Source of the DNA: Aquatica leii
Lineage: Eukaryota; Arthropoda; Insecta; Coleoptera; Lampyridae
DNA length: 64,000 nt
Assembly: GCA_035610365.1 (NCBI GenBank)
Contig: CM069432.1
Location: forward strand, 114,719,529 to 114,783,528
Reading direction: 5' to 3'
The notes below the pieces were generated by a model, which saw only the letters and a list, made by a program, of their open reading frames with translations, was not told where the DNA came from and did no database searches. The translations under genes were made by a program, and so were the position numbers. Below are positions 54,881 through 64,000 of this stretch, in pieces; positions within the stretch are counted from its first letter, which is position 1; the number at the start of each line of letters is the position of its first letter.

Positions 54881-55343
54881 GTAATCTATAGAATATATTG
54901 GGTGGCATTTCAATCCTCCACAAGCTCTTAATTTTTGCGGCATTTGAGAAGCAGGCATAAAAAGTGTAAAATGCCATTTAAAACGTGTTTTGGGTAATAC
55001 AAAATTAATTTATGATGAATTTTATACAATTAGAAGCTTACGCCCACTTACACCAATATCTTCTAATCCAAACGATCCAACACCATTAACACCGTCACAT
55101 TTTGTCATTGGAAGAGGTTTGACCACAGTAATAGAACTGAATCTGGAAAACATTAAAATCGGACGACTCAATCAATATGAGTTATTGCAAATATTAATAC
55201 AAAACTTTTGGCGACGTTGGCTTAAAAAATATTTAATGGAATGTTTTTGGAAAAATCTAAAAAAAGACAACTTTACATTACGTATGTATTTTATTATTAA
55301 CATACAATATGTTACCACTTTGAAAGATAAATTAAGAAAATAA
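54881..55343 (+). pseudogene. BEL-2 integrase end and DUF5641
   Basis: Directly continues 48553 in frame: IEYIGWHFNPPQ, LNFCGI then TGA, EAGIKSVKCHLKRVLG (integrase Glu region). Then SLRPLTPISSNPNDPTPLTPSHFVIG and NQYELLQILIQNFWRRW, matching BEL-1 at 13495-13665. The last ~60 residues of the polyprotein are not recognisable. Confidence 0.82.
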
Positions 55344-55684
55344 GAAATCCACAACTGTACAGCTGCGTGTTTTTTGAAGAATTTCCAATACATATTTTCA
55401 TTTGTTTGTTTTTTTTTCATAGAATTTAAATGTTTACATATAGGAAACATATTAAAAAAAAATTTAACATTGTTTGTCATGTTACTTTCAAATTTTCTTT
55501 AAGTTCCATCATATCAAAACCTTAAGTAACATTTATAACATTCCCCTTCTCACATTTATTTATAATGGCTGTACGCCTATGTCTGCCATAAAATCTAACA
55601 CCGTACGATTTAAATTTGACTTTGATTTGTTAATATAGCTGCTAGACTTTATATCTTATTTAAATAAATTAATTTTGCCTACAG
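55344..55684. other. AT-rich stretch, expected place of the lost BEL-2 3' LTR
   Basis: No gene. I found no similarity to the candidate 5' LTR at 35238. Confidence 0.4.
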
Positions 55685-56812
55685 ATGACTGATGCCATGT
55701 CTGAATCTAAAAAGAAATGTAGACAGTACAGTGTTAATTATTTGAAACTTGGCTTCATTCCATCATTGTCGGACATTAAATTGCCTACGTGCCTATTATG
55801 CAACAAAGTTTTGGGCAATGACGCTATGAAACCATCTAAGCTGCAGGATCATTTGAGAAGATGTCACCCTGATAAAAACAGATAAAGATTTAAAATACTT
55901 TCAAACACTCAAAGATAAACTTCAGAAGAGACCCACGCTGGACAGAATGTTCGCTTCGACGTCACAAAGAAACGATGATGGTTTGCGGGCGTCTTACAAT
56001 ATCTCGCTACTTATAGCAAAATCCGGAAAATTGCATACTATCGGAGAAAAGTTAATTTTGCCAGCCGTTGAAGAGGTTTTAAAAACTGTTTTACACAAAC
56101 CTGCATATCATTAAAAGAATTCCTTTAAGCAACAATACTATTGAAAGACGTATTGATGAAATGAGTTCTGATATTGAAAGCTTCTTGTATAATTATTTGC
56201 AAACGACCTATTTCTCTATACAACTGAACGAGTCAAGTTTACCTGGTAATGCAGCATTATTACTGGCATATGTTCGTTTTATTATGAATCAAGAAATCTA
56301 CAAAGAACTGTTCTTCGCAAGAACTTTGACAACCGACACTAAAGGTGAATCAATAGTTCATGTTTTGAAGGATTACTTCATTGAAAAAGCAATCTCTTTA
56401 TCAAATATAATATCAGTAGCTACAGATGGAGCACCTGCCATGGTTGGACGTTATCGTGGATTTATAAGCTATTTAAAATAAATTGTATGAGGGGTGTTAG
56501 CAATACATTGCGTTTAGAATTTGTTTACAACATTTAATATGGTCCATCTTATCAGCGTTTCTTGTCAGAGTTAAACTAATGAAGCAAAATATTGGACATT
56601 GCGAATTTTCCCAGTTCCCCAATTTGACACAGACAAACTGCCAGGAAAACGACGTTTCAACCTACGTTCAACATTTAAATGCCTTTTATTCAGATTTTGA
56701 AACAAGGTTTGCGGATGTTTTGACTATGGTAACACCACCGTGGATAATTAACCCATATGGTGACATAGAAGAAACGAATGTCAAAATTTCCTTTCCTATA
56801 AGGGAAGTATAG
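55685..56812 (+). pseudogene. ZBED/SCAND3-like hAT transposase remnant
   Basis: 55685-55885 encodes a BED-type zinc finger (CLLCNKVLGNDAMKPSKLQDHLRRCHPDK), normally at the start of ZBED5/SCAND3-like hAT proteins. Shifted frames continue with LQKRPTLDRMFAS, SYNISLLIAKSGKLHTIGEKLILP (55990), then 56161-56481 with SIQLNESSLPGNAALLLAYVRF and ISVATDGAPAMVGRYRGFISYLK (catalytic core). A large internal deletion follows IHCV (56500), resuming at 56579 with KQNIGHCEFSQFPNL and a stretch ending KISFPIREV. The hAT dimerisation domain is absent. Inactive; terminal repeats were not found. Confidence 0.8.
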
Positions 56813-56819
56813 CGATTGA

Positions 56820-57216
56820 AATTTTTTTTCAAAAACAATTTTTTTGCATAGTTTTACGTTTCAAGGTCTCCTGAATAAAAAAAAAGTATTTCTGACAAAA
56901 AAATTTGGGGCTTGTGTGTGTGTCTGTGTATAACGATGAACCCACGATAACTCTCGAACCAAAAGTCCTAGTAACTTGAAATTTGGTATGGAGCAGGCTT
57001 TTCATATTCTCTCTGTTGTATCAACAGATGGGTCTGATAAAGAAACTGGAAGTAGGTGTATCCGCTATTTTTAACAGTTTTTCTTATATAATTTTGTACG
57101 AATGTAAATTATTGGAATTAGTTTCTTATAGAGATAATTCTTCTTAACAATTTATACAGATAACAAAATTTTCTAACATAACAGTTTATTACATATTTGA
57201 TTTATAATTTAAAGTG
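56820..57216. repeat. Non-coding stretch with a dispersed-repeat-like segment
   Basis: Segment 56905-57060 (a GTGTGTGTCTGTG run, then CGATAACTCTCGAACCAAAAG and TTGAAATTTGGTATGG) resembles a widespread arthropod repeat of unclear class. The rest is AT-rich. Confidence 0.35.
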
Positions 57217-57221
57217 AATTC

Positions 57222-57429
57222 TGTTGTATAGTACAAGCACAAGCTGACATAACTTGGCTAGAAAAAAAGAGAGCCGGGAAAAAAGACAAGAGACGCAATA
57301 TGTCATTATAAAAAAATAAACAGAATGCATGTAAGAAGGTAATGTGTATTACTGTGTTAGTTAGTTATTTTGTGTAAATAAAAAAATCATAAACAATCAT
57401 AAAACATACAATTTTATTTAACTAAAACA
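57222..57429 (+). repeat. Gypsy-C 5' LTR
   Basis: 208 bp, TG...CA. AATAAA-like signals near the 3' half. Confidence 0.93.
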
Positions 57430-57450
57430 TGGCGCAGTCGAGAGAGTGAG
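57430..57450 (+). promoter_or_regulatory. Gypsy-C primer-binding site
   Basis: TGGCGCAGTCGAGAGAGTGA adjoins the LTR. The first ten bases match the tRNA-Ser type primer site of 17.6/297-like elements. Confidence 0.65.
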
Positions 57451-57522
57451 TGTACAAATAAATTACGAATTCTAAAACTCACGTGTCAAGAACCATTAGT
57501 GAATTAAATAAAATCAATTATA

Positions 57523-58104
57523 ATGGAAGGCCGAGTTCCAAAACAGTTAAATCTCGAAGGAAATGTGTCTGAAAATTACAAAAAATTTATGCAAAATTTT
57601 TATATATACATGCTTGCTGCGGGACATGCAGAGAAAAAAGATGATGTCAAAGTGGCAATACTATTAAATGTGATGGGTGAAGATTGTATTGACATTTACA
57701 ATAATTTCAAATTAACAGGAGAAGAGAAAAACAATTATAAGAAAGTTGTAGGTGAATTCGACAAATACATGAATCCAAAGAAAAACATAATCTATGAAAG
57801 ATTCAAATTTTATAGTCGAAGCCAAGAAGTAGGTGAGCCTATTGAGCACTTTGTTACAGAAGTTAAAAAGTTAGCAAAGTGCTGTGAATTTAAAGATGAC
57901 GACGAAATGGTGCGTGATCGAATTGTATTGGGCATGAATGACAAAGGAGTGCAGGAGAAAATAATAGCAACAGACAATCCGAACTTGCAAAAAGTAATAG
58001 AAATGTGTCGAGCAGGTGAGGTGTTAAGAGAACAATTTAAGAACATGCAAGAAGATAGAACCTTAAGTGTCACCGAAATTAAAAAGAAAGGACAATACGT
58101 TTAA
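57523..58104 (+). CDS. Gypsy-C gag (capsid part)
   Basis: 193 aa from ATG 57523 (MEGRVPKQLNLEGNVSENYK). The helical capsid-like region includes NFYIYMLAAGHAEKKDDVKVA, FDKYMNPKKNIIYERFKF and MVRDRIVLGMNDKGVQEK, common to short gag proteins of K02A2.6-like Gypsy elements. The zinc knuckles lie in the next frame, so gag proper ends before them at TAA 58104. In relatives the two parts are usually continuous, so this may be either a +1 programmed shift within the 38-base overlap or a one-base indel. Confidence 0.85.
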   Translation: MEGRVPKQLNLEGNVSENYKKFMQNFYIYMLAAGHAEKKDDVKVAILLNVMGEDCIDIYNNFKLTGEEKNNYKKVVGEFDKYMNPKKNIIYERFKFYSRSQEVGEPIEHFVTEVKKLAKCCEFKDDDEMVRDRIVLGMNDKGVQEKIIATDNPNLQKVIEMCRAGEVLREQFKNMQEDRTLSVTEIKKKGQYV

Positions 58105-61100
58105 GAAAGAAAATGCGAAAACCAGAACTTTTAGGTGCTGGAGGTGTAGAACTATCCATGGAATCAATCAATGTCCTGCGTATGGACAAGAATGTCACAG
58201 GTGTGGGAAGACTAATCATTTTAAAGTGGCGTGCAGAGTTAGAGACGTAAGAGAATTGGAAATTCACCAGCAAGATGATGAAAACGAAGAGTTGTTAGTA
58301 CACACAATCACCTGTAATTTTGAAGGCGTGGTAAGAGATGTTAACACTATTGATTCGACTAAGCAGGTATGGTACGAATATTTAGAAATTTCTGGTCAAA
58401 ATATTAAATTCAAGTTAGACACAGGTAGTGAAGTAAATATATTACCTGAACACCTGTATAAACTATTAAATACTAGCTCAAAATTAAATAAAACAAATAT
58501 TTTACTACAAGCTTATGGAGGATCAAAGTTAAAACCAGTAGGAATTGTAAATCTGGTAACTAAGTATAAAGAGATATGTAGATCAGAAAATTTTGTGATC
58601 GTAGAAAACGATAAACTGCCTATTTTAGGATTAGAATCATGCATTAAATTTGATTTAATAAGAAAAGTTAATCAAATAGATGTCATATCAGAATTTAATA
58701 ATGCTGAGGAATTTGTAAATGCTAATTTAGATCTGTTCACAGGAGTTGGAAAGTTCAGTCAAAAATGTAAAATTGACTTAAAACCAGATGCAGTCCCAGT
58801 GGTTAGACCACCCAGAAGAGTACCAATAACGGTGAAACCAAAGTTAAAGCAAACGCTTGATCAGTTGGAGAAGGCCAAAATTATTGAAAAAGCTATTGGA
58901 CCAATAACTTGGGCTAGTAATATGGTTATAGTGGAGAAACCAAATGGGCAACTCCGAATATGTCTAGATCCGGTGGATTTAAACAAAAGTATCCAGAAGG
59001 AGCATTGTTTGATTTCTACGGTTAGCGAAGTATGTTCTAAATTAACGGGTATGAGTTGGTTTTCTGTGTTAGACCTAAAAGATGGGTTTTATCACATTGA
59101 ATTAGATACATCGAGTAGTAGCTTATGTACTTTTAGTACACCATTTGGGTTCTATAAATTTTTAAGATTGCCATTTGGGTTAAATTTTGCACCTGAATTA
59201 TTTCAAAAAATCAATGGTGAAAATTTTAATGACATTGAAGGGGTCACAGTATATTTTGATGACATCTTGATAGCTGCAAAATCTAAAAATGAACACGACA
59301 TGATTTTAAATAAAGTTTTAAAAAGGGCCAGAGACTTAAATATAAAGTTTAACAAGAACAAAATTCAATATAGTCTTCGTGAAGTTAAGTACCTGGGGCA
59401 TTTATTTTCAGCAACAGGAATAAAACCAGATAAAGAAAGGGTTAAAGCAATTCTTGAACTAAGTAACCCTACTTGTAAAAAAGAAGTACAAAAAATTCTT
59501 GGTACGTTTAATTATTTTCGCAGTTTTATTCCAAAACTGTCAGAGGTATCTACACCTCTACGAAATTTATTAAAAGCTGACGCACTATTTTGTTGGACTG
59601 AGGCACAAGAAATTGCATTCAGACAAATGAAAAATTTATTAACAAACTCACCGATTCTGGAAACTTTTAGGTCAGAAAGAGAAATTACAATACAAACAGA
59701 TGCATCAAACGATGGACTGGGTTGTTGTTTAATTCAAGAGGGGAAACTAGTTTCTTTTGCATCTCGAAGTCTCACAGAGAATGAAAAAAATTAACATAGA
59801 AAAAGAATTCTTAGCCATGGCATTGGCTGTTTCTAAATTCCACTAATTTATTTATGGACGTCAAGTTACTCTGTGGACCGATCGCAAACCTTTAGTGTCG
59901 ATAATGACCAAAAAATTTTCAGAAATAGTATCACCCAGGCTACAAAGAATTAAATTAAAATTATTAAGGTATCAATTGAATGTTAAATATATGCCAGGAA
60001 AACACTTACATGTTGCAGACCTTCTGTCTCGCAATTATGTAGTTAAAAATGAAACAGACGACCCTACAATGTTAGAAGTAGTTCATAATATTAACAGTGT
60101 AGTCAATATATCTGAAAACAAAAAAGTAGAGTTCCAAATGGAAACTGATAAAGATCAAATATTAAAACTTGTTAAAAGATATTGTCTTAATCAATGGCCA
60201 CAAAAATGTACTGCAGAATTAATGCCGTATTTTAATATAAAAAATGAAATAACAGTTATTGAAAACATTCTCTTGTACAAACAGCTTATAATAGTTCCTA
60301 ACGCATTAAGGCGGAGTATGATGGCTTTAGCTCATGAAAGTCATTTTGGAATAAATAAAACATTGAGCTTAGCCAAACAGAGTTTTTACTGGCCAACATT
60401 GAGAAGAGACGTCATTCATTATGTGAGTAGCTGCAGAGTATGTGAGCAAAACAAACCAAGAAATTGTAAGGAACCGCTCCTGAATCACTTCATCCCTAAT
60501 AAACCATTCACAAAAATAGCGTCAGATATATGTGAGTATGCAAAACAAAATTACCTTATTGTTTATGATTATTATTCAAAGTGGCTCGAAATTATACCAA
60601 TTTATAGCAAAACATCAAGTGAATTAATATCAAAGTTTAAACAGGTATTTGCAACTCACGGCATACCTGACAAGCTAGTAGCTGACAATATGCCGTACTC
60701 TTCATATAAATTTAAACAATTTGCCAATAGTTTTAACTTTGATGTTGTGACAAGTAGCCCTGGGTATCCCAAAAGTAATGGGTTTGCAGAAGCTGGGGTA
60801 AAAATAGCAAAGTCGATAATAAGAAAAGGATGTGATTTACAGACAAGCCTATTAAATTATAGAACAACTGAAATTACAGGGGTGGGTTATACACCGTCCG
60901 AATTACTAATGGGTCGAAAACTTAAAGCAAAGTTGCCAATCAGTCAAAGTCAACTGCAAAGTGGTACAAACACTTCTTCAGCTTATCAAAAAATAATTAA
61001 CAAACAAATGTTAGCCAAGTATTATCATGATAAGACTGCGAAGGAGCGTGATGGTTTTAACTCTGGCAACTATGTAACAGTTAGGCGTGAGGGGAAATGG

Positions 61101-61364
61101 AAACCTGCTGAAATTGTTAAAGAATGTGCTGAACCCAGATCTTACATAATTAAAACACAAAATAACCAACTGTTACGTAGGAATAGTATGCACTTGCGGA
61201 AATCGTTAAACGAACCAAATTGTGATAAGTTACCGGAACTAGAAAAAAGGGACCAAACTGAAAATAGAAACAGAGATGGTTTAACCACCGTGACGGCAAC
61301 TGGAGTCAAACCTGTAAGAGAGAGGTGTATGCCGATTAAATATAATGATTATGTATTAGGATAA
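58067..61364 (+). pseudogene. Gypsy-C pol (knuckles, protease, RT, RNase H, integrase), broken
   Basis: 58067-59794 encodes zinc knuckles (CWRCRTIHGINQC, CHRCGKTNHFKVAC), protease (FKLDTGSEVNILPE), RT (WASNMVIVEKPNGQLRICLD, SVLDLKDGFYHIEL, VYFDDILIAAK) and the start of RNase H (QTDASNDGLGCCL). Near 59793 a one-base shift occurs, and a TAA at 59844-59846 follows in the new frame, inside RNase H (KEFLAMALAVSKFH). 59895-61364 then gives RNase H end (PGKHLHVADLLSRN), integrase zinc region (HFGINKTLSLAKQSFYW, CRVCEQNK) and core: Asp in IASDICEY, Asp in VADNMPYSSYKF, Glu in SNGFAEAGVKIAK. Length and order are complete; only these lesions break it. Confidence 0.9.
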
Positions 61365-61453
61365 GTTTTGCTGTTTATTAGATTTATTATATTAGGATAC
61401 ATTTTGTTATTAGGATAAGTTTTGTGTGAATTTAAGAATTTAAAAGAGGGGGA

Positions 61454-61661
61454 TGTTGTATAGTACAAGCACAAGCTGACATAACTTGGCTAGAAAAAAA
61501 GAGAGCCGGGAAAAAAGACAAGAGACGCAATATGTCATTATAAAAAAATAAACAGAATGCATGTAAGAAGGTAATGTGTATTACTGTGTTAGTTAGTTAT
61601 TTTGTGTAAATAAAAAAATCATAAACAATCATAAAACATACAATTTTATTTAACTAAAACA
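61454..61661 (+). repeat. Gypsy-C 3' LTR
   Basis: Matches 57222-57429 by eye; followed by AATTC. Confidence 0.93.
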
Positions 61662-61666
61662 AATTC

Positions 61667-62154
61667 TATATATAATCTAGGTTCGAAACCTGCCTGCGAC
61701 GATTTTTTTTAAGAAAAAATAAATAGGCGGTTGCACAAAAGTCTGGTTAATTGGCGATTTAGTAATCGTCGATTAAAGATCATGGTTGATTAACATTCAA
61801 TTGCGTTGCACTAAATAATTTAACAACTCAACTTGACAACCGCGTGTTTTAATGTCAGTTTATGAAACAAAAATGACTACCAAAAAAAAGAGGTTATTTA
61901 CAAATATTTACTCAAATCAAGAAATAAACGTTAATAAATATTATAGTAAAGTTAGTATTACTATATTATTCACGTGTTCTTATAAATAGCTATATATTAT
62001 CATTATGAAAAATATTGCTTCTGTATAGGTAGCTAAGTTTTATTTTATGTTTACCAATGAAAAATTTCTAATTCTATAATTTTTTTGCTTAATTCCTTTT
62101 ATCCTTTACTTTAGATAACAATATAAAGGAGTATAAACCCACTAAAGGATTTAT
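61667..62154. other. AT-rich stretch without recognised gene
   Basis: GGCGGTTGCACAAAAGTCTG at about 61731 is reminiscent of ends of small DNA elements, but I found no partner. GGTTCGAAACC at 61680-61690 resembles a tRNA box B without a tRNA body. Confidence 0.35.
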
Positions 62155-62270
62155 AGTTGAAAAAAAATGTTCGGTGTGGACAAACATCACCAACGAATGT
62201 AATGCAACAGGCCTCCGAACAGCAAAACACCTGAAGCTTTGTATATATGAAACTGAAGATAAAACTGGAT
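62155..62270 (+). pseudogene. Possible Myb/SANT-like domain scrap
   Basis: A frame containing CSVWTNITNECNATGLRTAKHLK resembles the last helix of Myb/SANT-like (MSANTD-type) domains found in Harbinger accessory proteins and host regulators. It stops after about 35 residues. Short, and weakly supported. Confidence 0.3.
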
Positions 62271-63437
62271 AAAACAGATCTGTGTTACAGGACGTATAAG
62301 CAAAGATTTAAATGTCGTATTATGTATGATAAAAAAATTTATTTCTCGTAGAGTTTTCAACCTCTTATTAACTGCCGATCAAAAGGTTTTGTTGGCAAAC
62401 ATTGGACACCAAACTGAACCGGAACAGTACGTTTGTCCGACTGTTAAATTTCATACATAACCTTACTAATACGTTCGCTCGAATTTCCAGTAGCAGTATA
62501 CAAAAGGCAAAAATGTGTTTGAAATGTATTCAAATAATATATATTCAAATATCTTATATTCGTTCGGTTACAGTAATTAATAATTTTGTGTAAATTAACT
62601 TTACTTGTTATATAGTAACATACATTCAAATCTAATTAATTAAAATATTCTCTTGAATCTTATATTGTTATAAATTTCCAGCAAACACAAACTGACGATA
62701 GATCAACGGCCAGAAACATCGGATAAATAATGGCGTTGGCAGTACATGAAATTGTCAGTAACCGTTCGTTACTACAGTTGGTAAGAAAAGAATTGAAAAA
62801 GCAATTCAACGTTTGGAGTTAATGAGCCCTTACTGGTATTATACCTTGTTTGTATGTTGTTTATTTATAACTGTTTATAACTGAGTCTAAAAACTTTTAC
62901 AGTAAAGTATTTTAATGCTTCTTTTCACTTATTTTGTCAAACTGTAGTATAAGGAATCGGTTTTTAATTATTTTGTAGTGTTATACGAAATATATTGAAA
63001 AACATCAGTACATTACGCAGTTCAGTTTACCGGTAAGTCAGATTTCTATATGTATACTTTTGTTAATTTTTGCCCTTGTAGGTAGTGATGAGAAATGTCA
63101 AGTAGAAAAACAATCAAGAAAATCAAAAAACAAAAGAATCATTTTTAGACTATGAAGAAAACTTCTTTAGTGAAGGTGCTTACATTACCAATACTGACTA
63201 ATACTTTGCAAGAAAGTGTGAAATTATGCTTATGTATATATTTAATGGACCAGTAAAGTTGCCGTTGCATCTTCAAAATGTTTTATTAATGGCGCGATAC
63301 AATCGTGGGACTAACGGTCGGATGAACACCGCGGAATTAGGCCAATAATGGCTAACGATGATGGCCCAATAAGTACTTGCCGGCCAAAAGTCACATTGCC
63401 AGTACTGGCAAAATATATTTGTGTTTGCTAGGATATC
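62271..63437. other. AT-rich stretch without recognised gene
   Basis: No coding sequence supported. GC-richer patch 63290-63410 has short repeats of GGCCAATAATGGC/GGCCCAATAAGTACTTGCCGGCC type and lies just before the ATPase fragment. Confidence 0.35.
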
Positions 63438-63898
63438 AATGGTTTGCGTTTTGAAAACGTTTATGTTTACTCTAAACCTCTTTTTCAACCAAAATATCAA
63501 TATTTGGAGAATTTGCTAACACCTATTGAGGGTATAAATTACTTTTCTTTTAGTAATATACCTTCACCATCTAATGCCAAATCAAATTCTGTATTTATTT
63601 TTGATGATGTGGCGTGTGATAAACTAAATTTACTTATGCCAAACCTATAGCCGCATACCAAAACAATTAATTCACAATAATGCTAATTTTATAATAGTGT
63701 TCAAACAAGACGGATTAAAAAAACATCATATTTATGAAGATAATGTCAGTACAGATTTAACATTTGATAATTGTAAGACGTGTTCCTTTTGTTGGAACGA
63801 AAAACTATGGTTTTTAGTTATCGATAAAGAAATAGATACTAATTCGGGGAGATACAGAAAAAGATTTTATTCTTACATATTAATTAAGTTATTAAGTT
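63438..63898 (+). pseudogene. Polinton/Maverick-type packaging ATPase fragment
   Basis: Reads RFENVYVYSKPLFQPKYQYL, then SVFIFDDVACDK (Walker B region), and after a short deletion and shift NNANFIIVFKQDGL, HHIYEDNVSTDLTFD and KLWFLVIDKE...GRYRKRF to TAA near 63898. This order matches the C-terminal part of the FtsK/HerA-like genome-packaging ATPase of Polintons and related adintovirus-like elements in arthropods. The P-loop (Walker A) should precede it but is absent: the similarity starts abruptly at 63438. No capsid, protease or polymerase-B gene is visible before the window end. It is an isolated, inactive relic. Confidence 0.6.
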
Positions 63899-64000
63899 AA
63901 TAGCAAATCACCGCTTTACAAATCACCTAATTTGAGATCGTTGCTTTTGTAAAGGGTTTATAGAGGAACTGCAGAAGCATTTTTGATTAGTAAGCAAACA

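Larger units (their letters stand above)
35238..55343 (+). mobile_element. Ancient BEL/Pao element (BEL-2) split by at least six insertions
   Basis: Collinear fragments of one BEL polyprotein can be followed from gag (37376) to DUF5641 (55343). A candidate 5' LTR begins TGTTGTGGGAATCGC at 35238 and ends near 37207, before a primer-site-like TGGTCCTACG (37211). Insertions: piggyBac 35357-37156, an unresolved block ~37796-41836, solo LTR 42765-43404, LINE ~44517-46560, MITE 47176-47807, Gypsy-B 48558-54876. No 3' LTR was recognised. BEL-1 at 8804 is a good template for the order of domains. Confidence 0.82.
57222..61661 (+). mobile_element. Small Gypsy retrotransposon with matching LTRs (Gypsy-C)
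   Basis: LTRs 57222-57429 and 61454-61661, both 208 bp, read the same at every base by eye (TGTTGTATAG...ACTAAAACA). Duplication AATTC at 57217-57221 and 61662-61666. Primer site TGGCGCAGTCGAG starts directly after the 5' LTR, similar to the Ser-tRNA type of the 17.6/297 group. A purine tract AAAAGAGGGGGA precedes the 3' LTR. It encodes gag and pol but no env. Pol carries a frameshift and a stop despite the apparently young LTRs. Confidence 0.94.

Noticed and set aside
55344-55684. BEL-2 3' LTR
   Set aside because: Position fits but no similarity to the proposed 5' LTR at 35238.
57182-57216. Sequence upstream of Gypsy-C considered as an older LTR
   Set aside because: No repeat partner; plain AT-rich DNA.
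61679-61700. Box-B-like GGTTCGAAACC followed by a T-run after Gypsy-C
   Set aside because: Looks like a tRNA 3' half with a Pol III terminator, but no 5' half exists on either side of the Gypsy-C insertion.
1-64000. CRISPR arrays, bacterial operons or rRNA
   Set aside because: No regularly spaced direct repeats or rRNA-like segments; all evidence is for an insect nuclear genome.

Overview
The window looks like insect nuclear DNA, possibly a beetle. It is AT-rich, and its two host-gene traces use introns of about 46-53 bp or a short terminal exon. Nearly everything else is transposable-element DNA typical of arthropods (BEL/Pao, Gypsy, hAT, piggyBac, Tc1/mariner, pogo, Harbinger, Kolobok/Mutator-like, Jockey-like LINE, Polinton). 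I see no bacterial features, rRNA, CRISPR array or convincing tRNA. All boundaries, target-site duplications (TSDs) and splice sites were read by eye from the sequence. Family names rest on motif recognition, not a database search.

Layout: 1-7.7 kb has a short hAT element (1799-2829) inside a GGACGTCC-rich repeat, a second decayed hAT, and a broken pogo/Tigger transposase with a PHD-like tail. 7683-14378 is a complete BEL/Pao element (BEL-1) with an intact 1705-aa ORF and 268-bp LTRs; a 654-bp pogo-type MITE has inserted into its 5' LTR only. 14.4-24 kb is mostly unrecognised, with a TTAA-flanked Kolobok/Mutator-like element (17112-20181) and a Harbinger fragment. 24091-27276 is a compact Gypsy (Gypsy-A) whose single ORF has lost RNase H and half of integrase. 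27.8-28.75 kb holds the only host genes I can support: a terminal EF-hand exon (+) and a four-exon 200-aa gene (-), tail to tail. 32-35 kb is an LTR carrying a nearly intact mariner (DD41D) with ~236-bp terminal repeats, next to a second inverted LTR.

From about 35.2 to 55.3 kb one old BEL/Pao copy (BEL-2) can be followed in broken pieces. It is interrupted by a piggyBac, a ~4-kb unresolved block holding an intron-bearing Tc1-like transposase, a solo LTR, a 5'-truncated LINE, a MITE with GC-rich terminal arrays, and a 6.3-kb Gypsy (Gypsy-B). BEL-2 reading frames rejoin across several insertions after removal of insert plus one TSD. The right end has a ZBED-type hAT remnant, a third Gypsy (Gypsy-C, 57222-61661) with matching LTRs but broken pol, and a Polinton-type packaging-ATPase fragment.

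The most unusual content is in Gypsy-B. Downstream of integrase, in the same ORF and in the slot where errantiviruses carry env, it encodes an OARD1/TARG1-like macro domain (ADP-ribose hydrolase fold) followed by a CCCH-like zinc finger. This suggests a retrotransposon family that acquired an ADP-ribosylation eraser. This copy is dead (two stops, a frameshift, an integrase-core deletion), and its macro domain has Asn where the TARG1 catalytic Asp would be.
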